A stretch of 64,000 nt of DNA from Mucilaginibacter sp. L196 (GTDB lineage Bacteria > Bacteroidota > Bacteroidia > Sphingobacteriales > Sphingobacteriaceae). Of the stretch, positions 17,041 through 26,931 are shown one piece after another (position 1 is the stretch's first letter; each line of letters begins with the position of its first letter). Made by a program: the position numbers and the translations under genes. The notes beneath the pieces were generated by a model. It did no database searches. It was not told where the DNA came from and saw only the letters and a program-made list of their open reading frames with translations. Location of the stretch: the NCBI RefSeq assembly GCF_009765905.1, contig NZ_LMUO01000009.1:349941-413940 (forward strand), in the 5' to 3' direction.

Positions 17041-18420
17041 TTAATAAAGCTGGTATTCCGGTGTTGAAACCAATTCAACTACCATTATTTTTAAATCATT
17101 ATCCTCGTTTACTGTATTTTGTACCGTACCGTTTAATGGCGGTTCTAATAAAAACTGCGCTATCTCAACTTTCGACATATCTTTTGGGATGTCACTAAAA
17201 AACTTGTCCCAATCGGGGTCGGCTTGTACATGGGTATTTACCACATGCTGCTGGTTACGAACCGTTGCCAAAAAAGCCTCATCTTCAGGGTCGGTTTTGC
17301 CGGTAAAATCAATCAAGCCCTGATCTAAAACTGTTGAAGCGATTTTAAGCCGGTACATGAGTGATGAACTGTCTATCCAGTTTCGCCCGCCCGGCCATCC
17401 CGCCACATTTGGCGGATAAAATAATTCCTGCCCTAACGCACGCTGAAATAATAACAAAACATCTGGTTTTTGATAGGTGACATAAAACTGCCTGTTTAAC
17501 CCCACTATAAAATCAACCGGCGATTTAATAAGGTTGCCGGTGTTTTTATCATCATAAAACCAATCGGCTGTAAACACAAATTCAAGCAGTGGCTTTATCT
17601 CATAATTGGCATTGAATAATACATCGGTCATCGCGTTAATATGCGTGTTGTCCGGGGTTTCATTAACCAGGTATTTGTATAGTTTGGTGCTGATAAAGTG
17701 GGCTGTTTGTTTTTTAGATAGGATAATGTCAATAATATCTTCGCCCTGAAAATTACCCGTTTTGCCCATAAACGTTTTTACGCCGGTATCATGCAGAAAA
17801 GGCCGCATTTTAAATGTGCCATCTTTATCAAACCCCCAACCGGTAAATGCTCGCGCTGATTCTTTTACATCCTGTTCGGTATAATTACCGCGACCAATGG
17901 TAAATAACTCCATCAACTCACGTGCGAAATTTTCATTAGGGTGCCCTTTATGGTTTTGCTGATTATTTAAAAACAGCAGCATAGCGGGTGATTGCGAAAC
18001 CTGTATAAGCAATGTGCGGAAGTTACCCAAGGCATTGGCTCGTTGTATGTTATTTAACTGCTGTATATAAACTGCTTTCCCATCGCGACACGAGAAATGG
18101 TTGCTCCAAAACAAGGTCATTTTTTCGCGTAGTATGGCATCGGTAGTGCTCATTTTGGTTATCCAGCCGATGTTCAGGTTTTTTTCCTGTTCACGCTCCA
18201 TCTGGAAAAATTTCTTTTTGGTGTCAGCGTCGGCCTTAGCAAGCATCATGTCATCAACAGGTTGTGTAACAACCGCTATTGGGTCATCATTGTCACTGTT
18301 TTCGAATAATTCTTTCACCGCTTTATGTATAGAAGTGTTTTTGTACTTCCTTAAATCTTCGAAACGCATCCCGAAACCGGCCCTTGCAAACAGGTGTTTA
18401 ATTTGTTTAATGTCCTTCAT
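17041..18420 (-). CDS. DUF1800 domain protein
   Basis: 459 aa from the ATG at 18420; an in-frame TTG upstream at 18450 is less likely. It shows the DUF1800 sequence: HLFARAGFGMR at the start, KMTLFWSNHFSCRDGKA, NENFARELMELFTIGRGNYTEQDVKESARAFTGWG, and FYPPNVAGWPGGRNWID near the C-terminus. The family is always linked to DUF1501 proteins and its function is not established. There is no clear signal peptide, unlike its partner. Confidence 0.85.
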   Translation of the reverse strand: MKDIKQIKHLFARAGFGMRFEDLRKYKNTSIHKAVKELFENSDNDDPIAVVTQPVDDMMLAKADADTKKKFFQMEREQEKNLNIGWITKMSTTDAILREKMTLFWSNHFSCRDGKAVYIQQLNNIQRANALGNFRTLLIQVSQSPAMLLFLNNQQNHKGHPNENFARELMELFTIGRGNYTEQDVKESARAFTGWGFDKDGTFKMRPFLHDTGVKTFMGKTGNFQGEDIIDIILSKKQTAHFISTKLYKYLVNETPDNTHINAMTDVLFNANYEIKPLLEFVFTADWFYDDKNTGNLIKSPVDFIVGLNRQFYVTYQKPDVLLLFQRALGQELFYPPNVAGWPGGRNWIDSSSLMYRLKIASTVLDQGLIDFTGKTDPEDEAFLATVRNQQHVVNTHVQADPDWDKFFSDIPKDMSKVEIAQFLLEPPLNGTVQNTVNEDNDLKIMVVELVSTPEYQLY

Positions 18421-18513
18421 GCTTATATAATAGGACAATCTGATTCTCAATAGGTTTAATGTTAATTGCTAATTAATTATTTTTATTATTTTAGATGCGA
18501 TTAAACCTCACAA

Positions 18514-20409
18514 ATGACTAACCCTGTTGTGCTATTAGCACTAACCTTATTCACTTTTTCAGTTAAAGCCCAATCTATTAAAACCGACACTAATCAAGTA
18601 CGGCCGTATGGTAACGTTGATACCAGCGAGTTAAACTTAAAGAGCTGCGGCTTTGAAAAGGACGCCAATGCAATGGTGCTTTTTGATAAGGCCGATATTA
18701 AAATTAATTGGGATGGTGCAGTTAGTTTCATGAGGCATAAAAGGATAAAAATCTTTAATACTAACGGCAAAGACAACGCAAATATTGATCTTTCTTATTT
18801 TGATAAGATAACAGACTTAGTTGCTGAAACCGTTAATTTAACAGGCGGAAAGATAGAATACACGCAGGTAGATCCGCAGCTGATATATAAGCAAAAAGTA
18901 AACAAGGAAATTAAAAACCTAACTTTTGCATTTCCGGATGTAAGAGCAGGTTCAGTTATTGAAATACAATATACGTGGAAGCTTAAATCGCTTTTATCTA
19001 TTCCTCCCTGGTTTTTTCAGTCAGATATCCCCGTCCGTTATTCGAAAGTAAATGTTGAAATGGACAATACGTATAAAATAAAGCTTGAAACGGTTGTTAA
19101 CCAATTTTTTGCAGAGGATACGGTATTTTCCATAAACCACGATTCTGGTACAAAAGCTATTCTTATTTTAAAAAATATTCACTCGTTTGTAAAAGAACCT
19201 CATATGACTCCTGAGTTCGTTAATCTACAACGTGTGAGTTTTAAATCAAAAATAAATTGGTGGGAAAGGGCTAATATTAGTTTAGTAGTAAATATGTTTT
19301 TCGGGGGGCAGCTTGACTTTCCCTTAAAAAATGAAAAAGCAATTATAAAAAAAGCGGATTCGATAAAAAATAATGACGATAAAATAGATTCCATTTTTAC
19401 GCTTGTTAAGGATAGTATGCGATTTAACGGGATTAACCATTTGTATGTTGACGATCCTGCTCAGGATGCATGGAACAACAGAAAAGGAAGTTCGACAGAA
19501 ATAAACATGATCTTATGCAGATTATTGAAAAGTGCAGGAATTGAAGCCTACCCAATGTTAATAAGCACACCCGATTACGGCGTTGCCGATCCTACTGCAG
19601 AAAGTTTATTTGAATTTAATAAGTGTGTAGTAATGGTATCATTGGATACTACGCACTATTATACCCTGGACGCCAGTAATAAGCATAATGTTTACAATAG
19701 AATACCTTTAGAATTACTTAATACAGCCGGGTTTATTGTTATGTATAAAAAAAATTATGGTATAGTATATTTAAGGGATAGCAAACCTTCGCAGCAATTA
19801 GTTTCTGTAAAAGCCGACATATTAGCTGACGGTAAGTTGAACGGAACGGTAGAGGTAACTAGCAATGATTATAACAGGGACGCTGATATGAAAAACTATC
19901 ATAGGCTCGGCAAAAAAGACTATATAAAATCATTAACAGGTGGAAATAATGCCTTAAAAATATCGGCTTTAACAATAGATAATATGGAAACAGATTCGCT
20001 TCCGTTAACACAGCATTTCAATTTTAGTTTAGACCTGCCTTCGTCAGATGGGAATTATATATACTTTACTCCGTACATGTTTAAGCTTGATCCGAATCCC
20101 TTTTTAAGCGAGAAACGATTCAGCGATATCGATTTCACTTACAATAACACTTACACCATAACCGGGACATATACAATTCCCAAAGGCTATAAAATTGAGT
20201 CCCTTCCCCAAAACCAACTATTGACATTGGCAGACAAAAGCATGAGTGTTAAACGAGTTTTTGAAGCGAGCAACGATGTAATACAATTACATTATATTAT
20301 TTCGCGGAAGAAGTTATTTTACCACAAAGAGGAATATAAAAGTCTCCATGATTTCTATAAAAAAATGTACGAAATGCTAAATGAGCAGATTGTACTAAAG
20401 AAAAGCTAA
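18514..20409 (+). CDS. DUF3857/transglutaminase-like protein 1, catalytic Cys and His lost
   Basis: 631 aa with a signal peptide ending SVKAQ. An N-terminal DUF3857 beta domain (residues ~60-250) precedes a transglutaminase-like domain. The position of the catalytic Cys reads GSSTEIN (Ser327) and the His position reads FNKCV, while LDASN keeps the acid; this copy is thus probably not a protease or transglutaminase. It is the first of three tandem paralogs and is closest to the second. A CGATTAAACCT box precedes the start in both genes 1 and 2, a trace of duplication. Confidence 0.85.
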   Translation: MTNPVVLLALTLFTFSVKAQSIKTDTNQVRPYGNVDTSELNLKSCGFEKDANAMVLFDKADIKINWDGAVSFMRHKRIKIFNTNGKDNANIDLSYFDKITDLVAETVNLTGGKIEYTQVDPQLIYKQKVNKEIKNLTFAFPDVRAGSVIEIQYTWKLKSLLSIPPWFFQSDIPVRYSKVNVEMDNTYKIKLETVVNQFFAEDTVFSINHDSGTKAILILKNIHSFVKEPHMTPEFVNLQRVSFKSKINWWERANISLVVNMFFGGQLDFPLKNEKAIIKKADSIKNNDDKIDSIFTLVKDSMRFNGINHLYVDDPAQDAWNNRKGSSTEINMILCRLLKSAGIEAYPMLISTPDYGVADPTAESLFEFNKCVVMVSLDTTHYYTLDASNKHNVYNRIPLELLNTAGFIVMYKKNYGIVYLRDSKPSQQLVSVKADILADGKLNGTVEVTSNDYNRDADMKNYHRLGKKDYIKSLTGGNNALKISALTIDNMETDSLPLTQHFNFSLDLPSSDGNYIYFTPYMFKLDPNPFLSEKRFSDIDFTYNNTYTITGTYTIPKGYKIESLPQNQLLTLADKSMSVKRVFEASNDVIQLHYIISRKKLFYHKEEYKSLHDFYKKMYEMLNEQIVLKKS

Positions 20410-20443
20410 TATTGTTATATTAGTACCGATTAAACCTATTGCA

Positions 20444-22417
20444 ATGAATAAATTTCTTACAACTTTAGCGCTATGTGCACTTACACTTGCTGTAAAAGCC
20501 CAGCAAGCTACCACCTTAAATCAAGAGTATGGAAAAATTGATCAGGCCGACCTTGAAATGAAAGCCTGTGATTTTGAAAAAGATGCGAATGCAGAAGTAT
20601 TGATTGATAAAGGCGACTTATACTATGACCAAACGTTTAACGTGGTTTTAGAGGTACACCGCAGGATAAAGATTTTTAATGATAATGGTAAAAGCAATGC
20701 CGATATTGTTATTCCTTTTGATGGCGGAGACCGGTCGGAATTTATTACCGGGTTACAGGCAGAAACGGTGAACCTGGTTGATGGTAAAGTTGAAATAACC
20801 AAGCTTGATAAAAAGCAGGTATACATTAAGAATATTGACAAAGTTAAGTCGGAAATGATATTTACATTCCCCAATGTGAAATCCGGATCAATAATTGAAT
20901 ATAAGTATGTTTGGAATGGTGTGGATTATGGATATGTACCATCATGGTCATACCAGGAGGATATACCTGTACGATATAGCGAGCTGGATACCAAACTGCC
21001 GGATCTGTTATACTTTAATACGCGTGTAAAATCATTATTGCGTTTAACAAAGTACTCTACATCTCAAGAATCGGGCAGTATTGGTATTGGTCAGGACGCT
21101 GTAAGTTATACCAACGAGTGTGCTAAGCGTGAAATGGACAATATCCCATCATTGAATGATGAGCCTTATATGAGCTCAAAAACAGATAACCAGGCATCTA
21201 TATCTTTTATACTTACTTCTATCAAGCCTATAAATGGGTTTGTAAAAAGCCGTGCCGATACATGGGCTAAAATTGGTAGTGTTCTGGCTGATGATGATGA
21301 CTTCGGGCATCAGCTTAAAAGGAAACTGGCTGGTGAGGATGTTATTATTAGCCAGGCAAAAGCACTAAAAACAGATGATGAAAAAATAGCCTTCCTTTTC
21401 AATAAAGTTAAAACAACCATGAAATGGAATGACGAAGATAGATGGTATACAAACGTTGGCACCAGCAGTGCCTGGGATACCAAAACCGGGAACGCGACAG
21501 AGATTAACCTTATTCTGTATCATTTACTTAAGAAATCCGGAGTAGCAGCTATGCCAATGATCGTTAGCACGCGTGGTCATGGCAGGGCTAATCCGTCATT
21601 CCCTTATCTGGGCCAGTTTAACCGCGCGGTGGTATACATACCTGTCGACAGTACAAAACTGTATGTTCTTGATGCATCGAACAAGTATAATATGTACAAC
21701 GAGATACCCTACAACCTGCTTAATTCATCCGGTTTTTATGTTGATATAGATAATAAAACAGAGGACCTTGTTTTTTTGCAGAAGCAAACACCCATCAGGG
21801 AGTCTATTTTTATAACTGCCGAAATAAAGCCGGAAGGTAAAATTGAGGGGAATGCCGAGATAAGCAGCTTAAGTTATAACAGGATGAGCGATATAGATGA
21901 TTATAACACCGAGGGCGAAAAAAAATATATTGATAATTTAAGAGAGGACGATAATAATCTGAAAATATCTTCTCTTAAAATGGATAACATGGATGTGGAT
22001 TCATTGCCATTAGTGCAGAACATAAAGTTTAATCTCGACCTTACGGGCTCTGACGACAACTACATTTATTTTAATTCGAATTTGTTTAGTTCATTACATA
22101 AAAATCCTTTTTTAAACGAAACGCGCAGCAGCGATATTGATTTTGGTTATCCATCAACCTTAACAATAAACGGCATATACAAGGAGCCGGCAGGATACAA
22201 GGTTGACGCGCTGCCTAAAAACATCAGCATGACCATGCCTGATAGAGGCATTACTTTTAAACGCATAATAGGCGAGCAGGATGGTACTATAGTAGTGCGT
22301 TACGTTGTTACGTATAACAAAAGCATATATTTTAAAGAAAACTATGCTGATTTCCATGAATTTTTCAAGCAGTTATTCCAAATGCTTAATGAACCTATTG
22401 CCTTAAAAAAATCCTGA
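20444..22417 (+). CDS. DUF3857/transglutaminase-like protein 2, catalytic Cys and His lost
   Basis: 657 aa with a signal peptide (LALCALTLAVKAQQ). It follows gene 1 along its length (for example CDFEKDANAEVLIDKGD versus CGFEKDANAMVLFDKAD). The active-site segment reads TGNATEINLIL and FNRAVV, so Cys and His are replaced by Ala and Arg; LDASNKY retains the acid. The role is probably binding in the periplasm. It starts 34 bases after gene 1 and ends two bases before gene 3, so the three form an operon. Confidence 0.85.
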   Translation: MNKFLTTLALCALTLAVKAQQATTLNQEYGKIDQADLEMKACDFEKDANAEVLIDKGDLYYDQTFNVVLEVHRRIKIFNDNGKSNADIVIPFDGGDRSEFITGLQAETVNLVDGKVEITKLDKKQVYIKNIDKVKSEMIFTFPNVKSGSIIEYKYVWNGVDYGYVPSWSYQEDIPVRYSELDTKLPDLLYFNTRVKSLLRLTKYSTSQESGSIGIGQDAVSYTNECAKREMDNIPSLNDEPYMSSKTDNQASISFILTSIKPINGFVKSRADTWAKIGSVLADDDDFGHQLKRKLAGEDVIISQAKALKTDDEKIAFLFNKVKTTMKWNDEDRWYTNVGTSSAWDTKTGNATEINLILYHLLKKSGVAAMPMIVSTRGHGRANPSFPYLGQFNRAVVYIPVDSTKLYVLDASNKYNMYNEIPYNLLNSSGFYVDIDNKTEDLVFLQKQTPIRESIFITAEIKPEGKIEGNAEISSLSYNRMSDIDDYNTEGEKKYIDNLREDDNNLKISSLKMDNMDVDSLPLVQNIKFNLDLTGSDDNYIYFNSNLFSSLHKNPFLNETRSSDIDFGYPSTLTINGIYKEPAGYKVDALPKNISMTMPDRGITFKRIIGEQDGTIVVRYVVTYNKSIYFKENYADFHEFFKQLFQMLNEPIALKKS

Positions 22418-22419
22418 GT

Positions 22420-24345
22420 ATGCGAAAATATTTAAACTGTTTAGCATTAGCTATTGTTGCAATTTTCCTTTTTACTATTAGATCGTATGGTCAGGATATG
22501 CCCAAAGAACTATACAGTGCTGCCGGTATTCCTGACTCATTAAAAGAGGACGCTAACTCTGTGGTAAGGTATTCCAACGATGAGGTGGTTGTAGAAGGGG
22601 CCGGAAAGGCTGTTGTTAAACACCACTTGATTGTTACCATTTTAAATGAAAAAGCAGATAAGCAAGCAATAATTGTACTTCCGTATAATAAGAAATTTTT
22701 TACAGTTAGCGACATTAGCATACATGTTTATGATGCCGCCGGAACTTTAATCAAAAAATATCATAAGGGTGATATGGTTGACGTTGCAGCATTAGATGAT
22801 GAAATTTTAATCAGTGACGACCGATTACTGGGAGTAAGACACGTGGTGTCGGGCTATCCAACAACTATCGAAGTTGAATATGAAGAAAACCAGACAAGCT
22901 TTATACAATTTCAATGGGATATTCAGGGGGAAGACCAGTCTATACAATCCGCAAAGTATTCAATAACGGTAAACCCTGAAGTTGGGCTTAGATACCAGAC
23001 AAGAAATATCAGCTTAACGCCCAATAAAACAAGTGCAAACGGAAAAGACACATATATATGGAATATAGCCAATAAGAAGGCAATAAAAGTGGAAGAAGGT
23101 GCTATGCCATGGCGTGTACTGCCGGAATTAAAAATTGGCGTTAACAAGTTTGAATATTATGGGTTTAACGGTGATTTTAGCACATGGCAAAATTTCGGCA
23201 AGTGGCAACAAACGTTGAACGCTGATGTTTGCGACCTTAGCCCACAACGTGTTGCTGAGATACAAAAAATGACAGACACCATTAAGACGGATAAGGCAAA
23301 GGCGAAATTTTTGTATGAATACATGCAAAAGAATATGCGGTATGTTGCAGTAACTTTAGGAATTGGTGGTTTAAAGCCGTTCTCGGCAACATTTGTTGAT
23401 CAGAAAAAATATGGTGATTGTAAGGCTTTCTCCAATTATATGTGTGCCTTATTAAAGGCGGTAAATATTCCAGCATATTATTCAATCGTACATGCTGAAC
23501 CCAATGAAGAGCCGCTTGACCCATCATTCCCCTTTGATATAACCAACCATATAATTGTATGCATACCTTTTAAAAGTGATACAACCTGGCTGGAATGCAC
23601 AAGTAGCACAAAGCCTTTTGGCAAATTGGGCTCTTTTACAGAAAATCGTAATGCGTTGCTTATCACGCCCGAAGGAGGCAAATTAGTCAATACCCCTAAA
23701 AGTATAGCTGATGACAATGAATTTACCAGCGAAGTGCATTTAGCTATTGATTCTGATGGAAGTGCAAAGGCCCGGGTAAAGATTTTAGGCACGGGAGTTT
23801 ATCGTGATGACTACATAGGGTTGTCTTATGAAAAAACAGATGAGCAAAAAGAATTTTTAATGCAGGCACTAAATATAAAACAGGCTTCGGTATTTGATTT
23901 TACCCAAGGTAAAGATGAAGATGGTGTAAGAGAGGTTAACTTAAACCTGGAATATGATAGGTTTTGCGATATAATGGCAGGTAGTAAGCAGTTTTACAGG
24001 CCAAGGGTCTTTGATTTGTGCGCGTTTACCGTGCCTGTTTTGGAGAAACGTAATAGCGATTATTACTTCGAAGCTCCCATGAAAAAAACTTGTGTAACCA
24101 CTATTGATCTTCCTGCAAACTACGAAGTAGAGGCATTGCCTGCAAATCAAAACTTAAAGTTTACTTATGGTAATTACGAAATAAGTTATGTTTACAATGC
24201 CGCGAAAAATCAAGTAATAAGCACAGCTAAATTTAATATTACAAACCAGGTGATTCCAGCTGCAAAATATAATGAAATGCAGCAATATCTGGATGCTGTT
24301 GCAAAAGCTCAAAATAAAAAACTGGTAATACGCCACAAGGCGTAA
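22420..24345 (+). CDS. DUF3857/transglutaminase-like protein 3, catalytic residues intact
   Basis: 641 aa, exported. The DUF3857 domain (~50-250) is followed by a transglutaminase-like core with Cys334 in YGDCKAFSNY, His377 in DITNHIIV and Glu392 in TWLECT, a plausible Cys-His-acid set. It is the most divergent of the three and the only one with a complete-looking catalytic centre; it may be a cysteine protease or amidase in the periplasm. The neighbouring inactive paralogs may act as partners or substrate binders, which is inference. Confidence 0.85.
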   Translation: MRKYLNCLALAIVAIFLFTIRSYGQDMPKELYSAAGIPDSLKEDANSVVRYSNDEVVVEGAGKAVVKHHLIVTILNEKADKQAIIVLPYNKKFFTVSDISIHVYDAAGTLIKKYHKGDMVDVAALDDEILISDDRLLGVRHVVSGYPTTIEVEYEENQTSFIQFQWDIQGEDQSIQSAKYSITVNPEVGLRYQTRNISLTPNKTSANGKDTYIWNIANKKAIKVEEGAMPWRVLPELKIGVNKFEYYGFNGDFSTWQNFGKWQQTLNADVCDLSPQRVAEIQKMTDTIKTDKAKAKFLYEYMQKNMRYVAVTLGIGGLKPFSATFVDQKKYGDCKAFSNYMCALLKAVNIPAYYSIVHAEPNEEPLDPSFPFDITNHIIVCIPFKSDTTWLECTSSTKPFGKLGSFTENRNALLITPEGGKLVNTPKSIADDNEFTSEVHLAIDSDGSAKARVKILGTGVYRDDYIGLSYEKTDEQKEFLMQALNIKQASVFDFTQGKDEDGVREVNLNLEYDRFCDIMAGSKQFYRPRVFDLCAFTVPVLEKRNSDYYFEAPMKKTCVTTIDLPANYEVEALPANQNLKFTYGNYEISYVYNAAKNQVISTAKFNITNQVIPAAKYNEMQQYLDAVAKAQNKKLVIRHKA

Positions 24346-24354
24346 ATTTGCCTG

Positions 24355-24990
24355 ATGATTTTCAGGCTTGATGAACGTTTAATATTTCCTGATCCCGAAT
24401 TGGCAGAGCCCGATGGATTGCTGGCAATTGACGGCGATTTGTCAACTGAACGTTTGTTACTTGCTTATCAAAACGGCATATTCCCTTGGTATAGCGATGA
24501 TTCGCCCATCTTGTGGTATTCGCCGCATGAGCGGTTTGTGCTTTTTCCGGATGAATTGAAAATATCCAAAAGCATGCGCCAGGTTTTGCGTTCCGGTAAA
24601 TTTATCATCACCCAAAACCAGTGCTTTACTGATGTTATAGAAGCCTGCTCAATTGTTGAGAGGATAGGGCAGGATGGTACCTGGATCACCGATGAAATGA
24701 AGACGGCCTATGGGCAGCTTCACAAAAGCGGTCATGCGCATTCTGTTGAAGTTTGGGAAAATGGCAAATTGGTTGGCGGTTTTTATGGCGTACAGATAGG
24801 TTCGATTTTTTGCGGCGAAAGTATGTTCAGTAACGCAAGCAATGCATCCAAAACAGCTTTGGTATGGCTATGCCAGTCGGGATTATATAACTTGATAGAT
24901 TGCCAGGTATATACCGGCCATTTGGAATCAATGGGGGCACAGATGATAAGCCGCGAAGAATATATGATGTTGCTGCGCGATAATGGCTGA
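24355..24990 (+). CDS. aat: Leucyl/phenylalanyl-tRNA-protein transferase
   Basis: 211 aa. It adds Leu or Phe from aminoacyl-tRNA to N-terminal Arg or Lys of proteins, marking them for ClpAP/ClpS degradation (bacterial N-end rule). Family motifs include FPDPELAEPDGLLAIDGDL, NGIFPWYSD, WYSPHERFVLFP, SGHAHSVEVWENGKLVGG and FCGESMFS. It starts nine bases after the third DUF3857 gene and could share its transcript. Confidence 0.95.
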   Translation: MIFRLDERLIFPDPELAEPDGLLAIDGDLSTERLLLAYQNGIFPWYSDDSPILWYSPHERFVLFPDELKISKSMRQVLRSGKFIITQNQCFTDVIEACSIVERIGQDGTWITDEMKTAYGQLHKSGHAHSVEVWENGKLVGGFYGVQIGSIFCGESMFSNASNASKTALVWLCQSGLYNLIDCQVYTGHLESMGAQMISREEYMMLLRDNG

Positions 24991-25028
24991 GGAAAGCTTT
25001 AACTTTATAAAATCATTCTAAAATAAGA

Positions 25029-25122
25029 TTTGTCATTCTGAGCAGAGCGAAGAATCTTCTTCGATTTACATGGCGAACAATGCATGTTGCAGAAAATTCT
25101 TCGCTCTGCTCAGAATGACAAA
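25029..25122. repeat. Perfect 27-bp inverted repeat upstream of ruvC
   Basis: Arms 25029-25055 and 25096-25122 are exact reverse complements built on TTGTCATTCTGAGCAGAGCG. The spacer is 40 bases. It lies between aat and ruvC, and a false N-terminal extension of ruvC would run through it. Confidence 0.9.
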
Positions 25123-25167
25123 GTGATCAGAATAACAATCCAATCAAGGAGAAGGACAATAATAAAT

Positions 25168-25785
25168 ATGCTGCAAACCATCCATAAAGAACGTATTATT
25201 TTAGGCATCGACCCCGGAACGGCCGTGATGGGTTATGGACTTGTTAAGGAGATCGGTTCAAAAATCGAGCTCATCAGCCTGGGTATCATCAAAATGGATA
25301 ACCTAGATGACCATATGCTGAAATTACAGCGCATATTTGAGAAAACAGTTGGTTTGATTGATAATTATAAACCAGACTGCCTATCGATAGAAGCACCGTT
25401 TTACGGCAAAAATATACAGGTAATGCTCAAACTGGGGAGGGCGCAGGGTGTAGTGATGGCAGCAGCACTATCGCGTAATATCGAGATAACTGAATATGCT
25501 CCCCGCAAAATAAAACAATCAATCACAGGCAACGGTAATGCGACCAAGGAGCAAGTAGCCGCTATGTTAAAAACGCTGCTGAATTTTACCGAAACGCCTG
25601 AATTTTTAGATGCTACAGATGGTTTGGCGGTTGCTGTTTGTCATTCGTTCCAAAAAATTAATGTGAGTAAACCGGCAGGCAGTAAAACCAATAGTAGCGG
25701 CAGTAAAAAGTCTTATTCTGGCTGGGAAACTTTTGTGAAGGAAAATACCAGCAGGGTAGCGGGTATTGGAAAAGTAAAGAAATAA
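25168..25785 (+). CDS. ruvC: Holliday junction endonuclease RuvC
   Basis: 205 aa from the ATG at 25168; an upstream ATG at 25084 would add residues translated from the palindromic repeat and is rejected. Catalytic acids are visible: Asp15 in LGIDPGT, Glu75 in SIEAPFYGKN and the Asp pair in LDATDGLAVAVCH. It resolves recombination intermediates with RuvAB. The C-terminal tail (residues ~170-205) is Ser/Lys-rich and longer than in E. coli RuvC. Confidence 0.95.
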   Translation: MLQTIHKERIILGIDPGTAVMGYGLVKEIGSKIELISLGIIKMDNLDDHMLKLQRIFEKTVGLIDNYKPDCLSIEAPFYGKNIQVMLKLGRAQGVVMAAALSRNIEITEYAPRKIKQSITGNGNATKEQVAAMLKTLLNFTETPEFLDATDGLAVAVCHSFQKINVSKPAGSKTNSSGSKKSYSGWETFVKENTSRVAGIGKVKK

Positions 25786-25794
25786 GTTGGGGCC

Positions 25795-25862
25795 TGTCAT
25801 GCGTAGTCGAAGCATTAGCGTAAAGGCCTTTGCCACAAGCTTCGACTACGCTCAGCATGACA
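25795..25862. repeat. Palindromic repeat after ruvC
   Basis: Arms TGTCATGCGTAGTCGAAGC and GCTTCGACTACGCTCAGCAT; the left arm lacks about five bases (TGAGC) found in the right. It separates the convergent ruvC and HIT genes. Confidence 0.8.
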
Positions 25863-25890
25863 CCGCGTCGCATGCTCCGAAAACCCGTAC

Positions 25891-26286
25891 CTATCCTCTT
25901 AACGCTTCTCTAATTTTTTCAGCAGTAGCTTCCAGCTGTTCAGTAGTGAAGCTCAATTTAGGCCTTGCAAAATTCATATCATCAACACGATTCATAGGTA
26001 TTAAGTGGATATGCACATGCGGCACTTCGAGCCCGATAACAGCTGCACCAACTTTTTTGCACGAAATGGCTTTTTTTAACCCCGTAGCAACAATTTTAGC
26101 GAAAAGCTGCAGGCCGACATAGGTTTCATCATCCAGATCAAAAATATAATCAACCTCTTTTTTAGGGATTACCAGCACGTGACCTTCAGCTAGCGGGCTA
26201 ATATCCAGAAATGCCAAAAAGTCAATGCTTTCGGCTACTTTGTGGGCTGATATTTCGCCTGATATTATCTTTGAAAAAATGCTCAT
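25891..26286 (-). CDS. HIT-family nucleotide hydrolase
   Basis: 131 aa. The histidine triad PHVHIHLIP places His90, His92 and His94 as in HINT/Fhit-type enzymes. The N-terminal SIFSKIISGEIS is typical of bacterial HinT. It probably hydrolyses purine nucleoside phosphoramidates or adenylated metabolites in the cytoplasm; the exact substrate is not deducible. It lies downstream of greA on the same strand, with a hairpin between them. Confidence 0.93.
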   Translation of the reverse strand: MSIFSKIISGEISAHKVAESIDFLAFLDISPLAEGHVLVIPKKEVDYIFDLDDETYVGLQLFAKIVATGLKKAISCKKVGAAVIGLEVPHVHIHLIPMNRVDDMNFARPKLSFTTEQLEATAEKIREALRG

Positions 26287-26307
26287 TGTTTGGTGGGTGG
26301 TTTATTA

Positions 26308-26356
26308 GGTTGATTGGGTGGGTAGTTAACTAAATCAACTACTCACTCAATCAACC
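26308..26356. repeat. Long hairpin between greA and the HIT gene
   Basis: Arms 26308-26327 and 26337-26356 pair over 20 bp with two G-U pairs (GGTTGATTGGGTGGGTAGTT against AACTACTCACTCAATCAACC). It may end or attenuate the greA transcript; it has no T-tract. Confidence 0.75.
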
Positions 26357-26364
26357 CATTCAAC

Positions 26365-26838
26365 TTATCTTGTGATTTCCAATATCTCGAATTCCATTTT
26401 ACCTGCAGGTACCATAATTTCGGTTGTATCGCCAACCTTTTTGCCTAACAGGCCTTTAGCTATTGGGGACGCTACGGATATTTTTCCGGTTTTCAGATCG
26501 GCCTCCGTTTCTGATACTAACTGGTAGCTCATGGTTGCGCCGTTTTTAACGTTCTTAATTTTCACAATCGACAATGCAAGCACTTTGGATGTATCAATTT
26601 TTGATTCATCAAGCAATCTCGCGTTGGCTACCGCCTCCTGCATTTGGGCTATTTTAGCCTCGTGCAAGCCTTGTGCTTCTTTTGCGGCATCATATTCGGC
26701 ATTTTCCGATAGATCACCTTTATCGCGGGCTTCAGCAATTTGTTTTGATATGCTTGAACGAACCGTTGTTTTTAAATATTGTAATTCCTCTTTTAATTTT
26801 TCTAAACCTTCCTTGGTATAGTATGATACCTCTGCCAT
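26365..26838 (-). CDS. greA: Transcription elongation factor GreA
   Basis: 157 aa. The N-terminal coiled coil (residues ~5-75) contains GDLSENAEYDAAKEAQ, whose acidic tip stimulates RNA cleavage in backtracked RNA polymerase. The C-terminal FKBP-like domain has VSPIAKGLLGKKVGDT (here SVASPIAKGLLGKKVG). It rescues stalled transcription complexes. It appears monocistronic or leads into the HIT gene. Confidence 0.96.
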   Translation of the reverse strand: MAEVSYYTKEGLEKLKEELQYLKTTVRSSISKQIAEARDKGDLSENAEYDAAKEAQGLHEAKIAQMQEAVANARLLDESKIDTSKVLALSIVKIKNVKNGATMSYQLVSETEADLKTGKISVASPIAKGLLGKKVGDTTEIMVPAGKMEFEILEITR

Positions 26839-26931
26839 AACGCACGAATTAATTTTAAAACTTTTAATTTATAATGGTTACCAAAAAAAACCGCCCTCCC
26901 GTTCACAGAAGGACGCAGTTACCGTAAAAAC

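Noticed and set aside
25084..25167. N-terminal extension of RuvC
   Set aside because: It is encoded by the palindromic repeat, and the family starts just before LGIDPGT; the ATG at 25168 is preferred.
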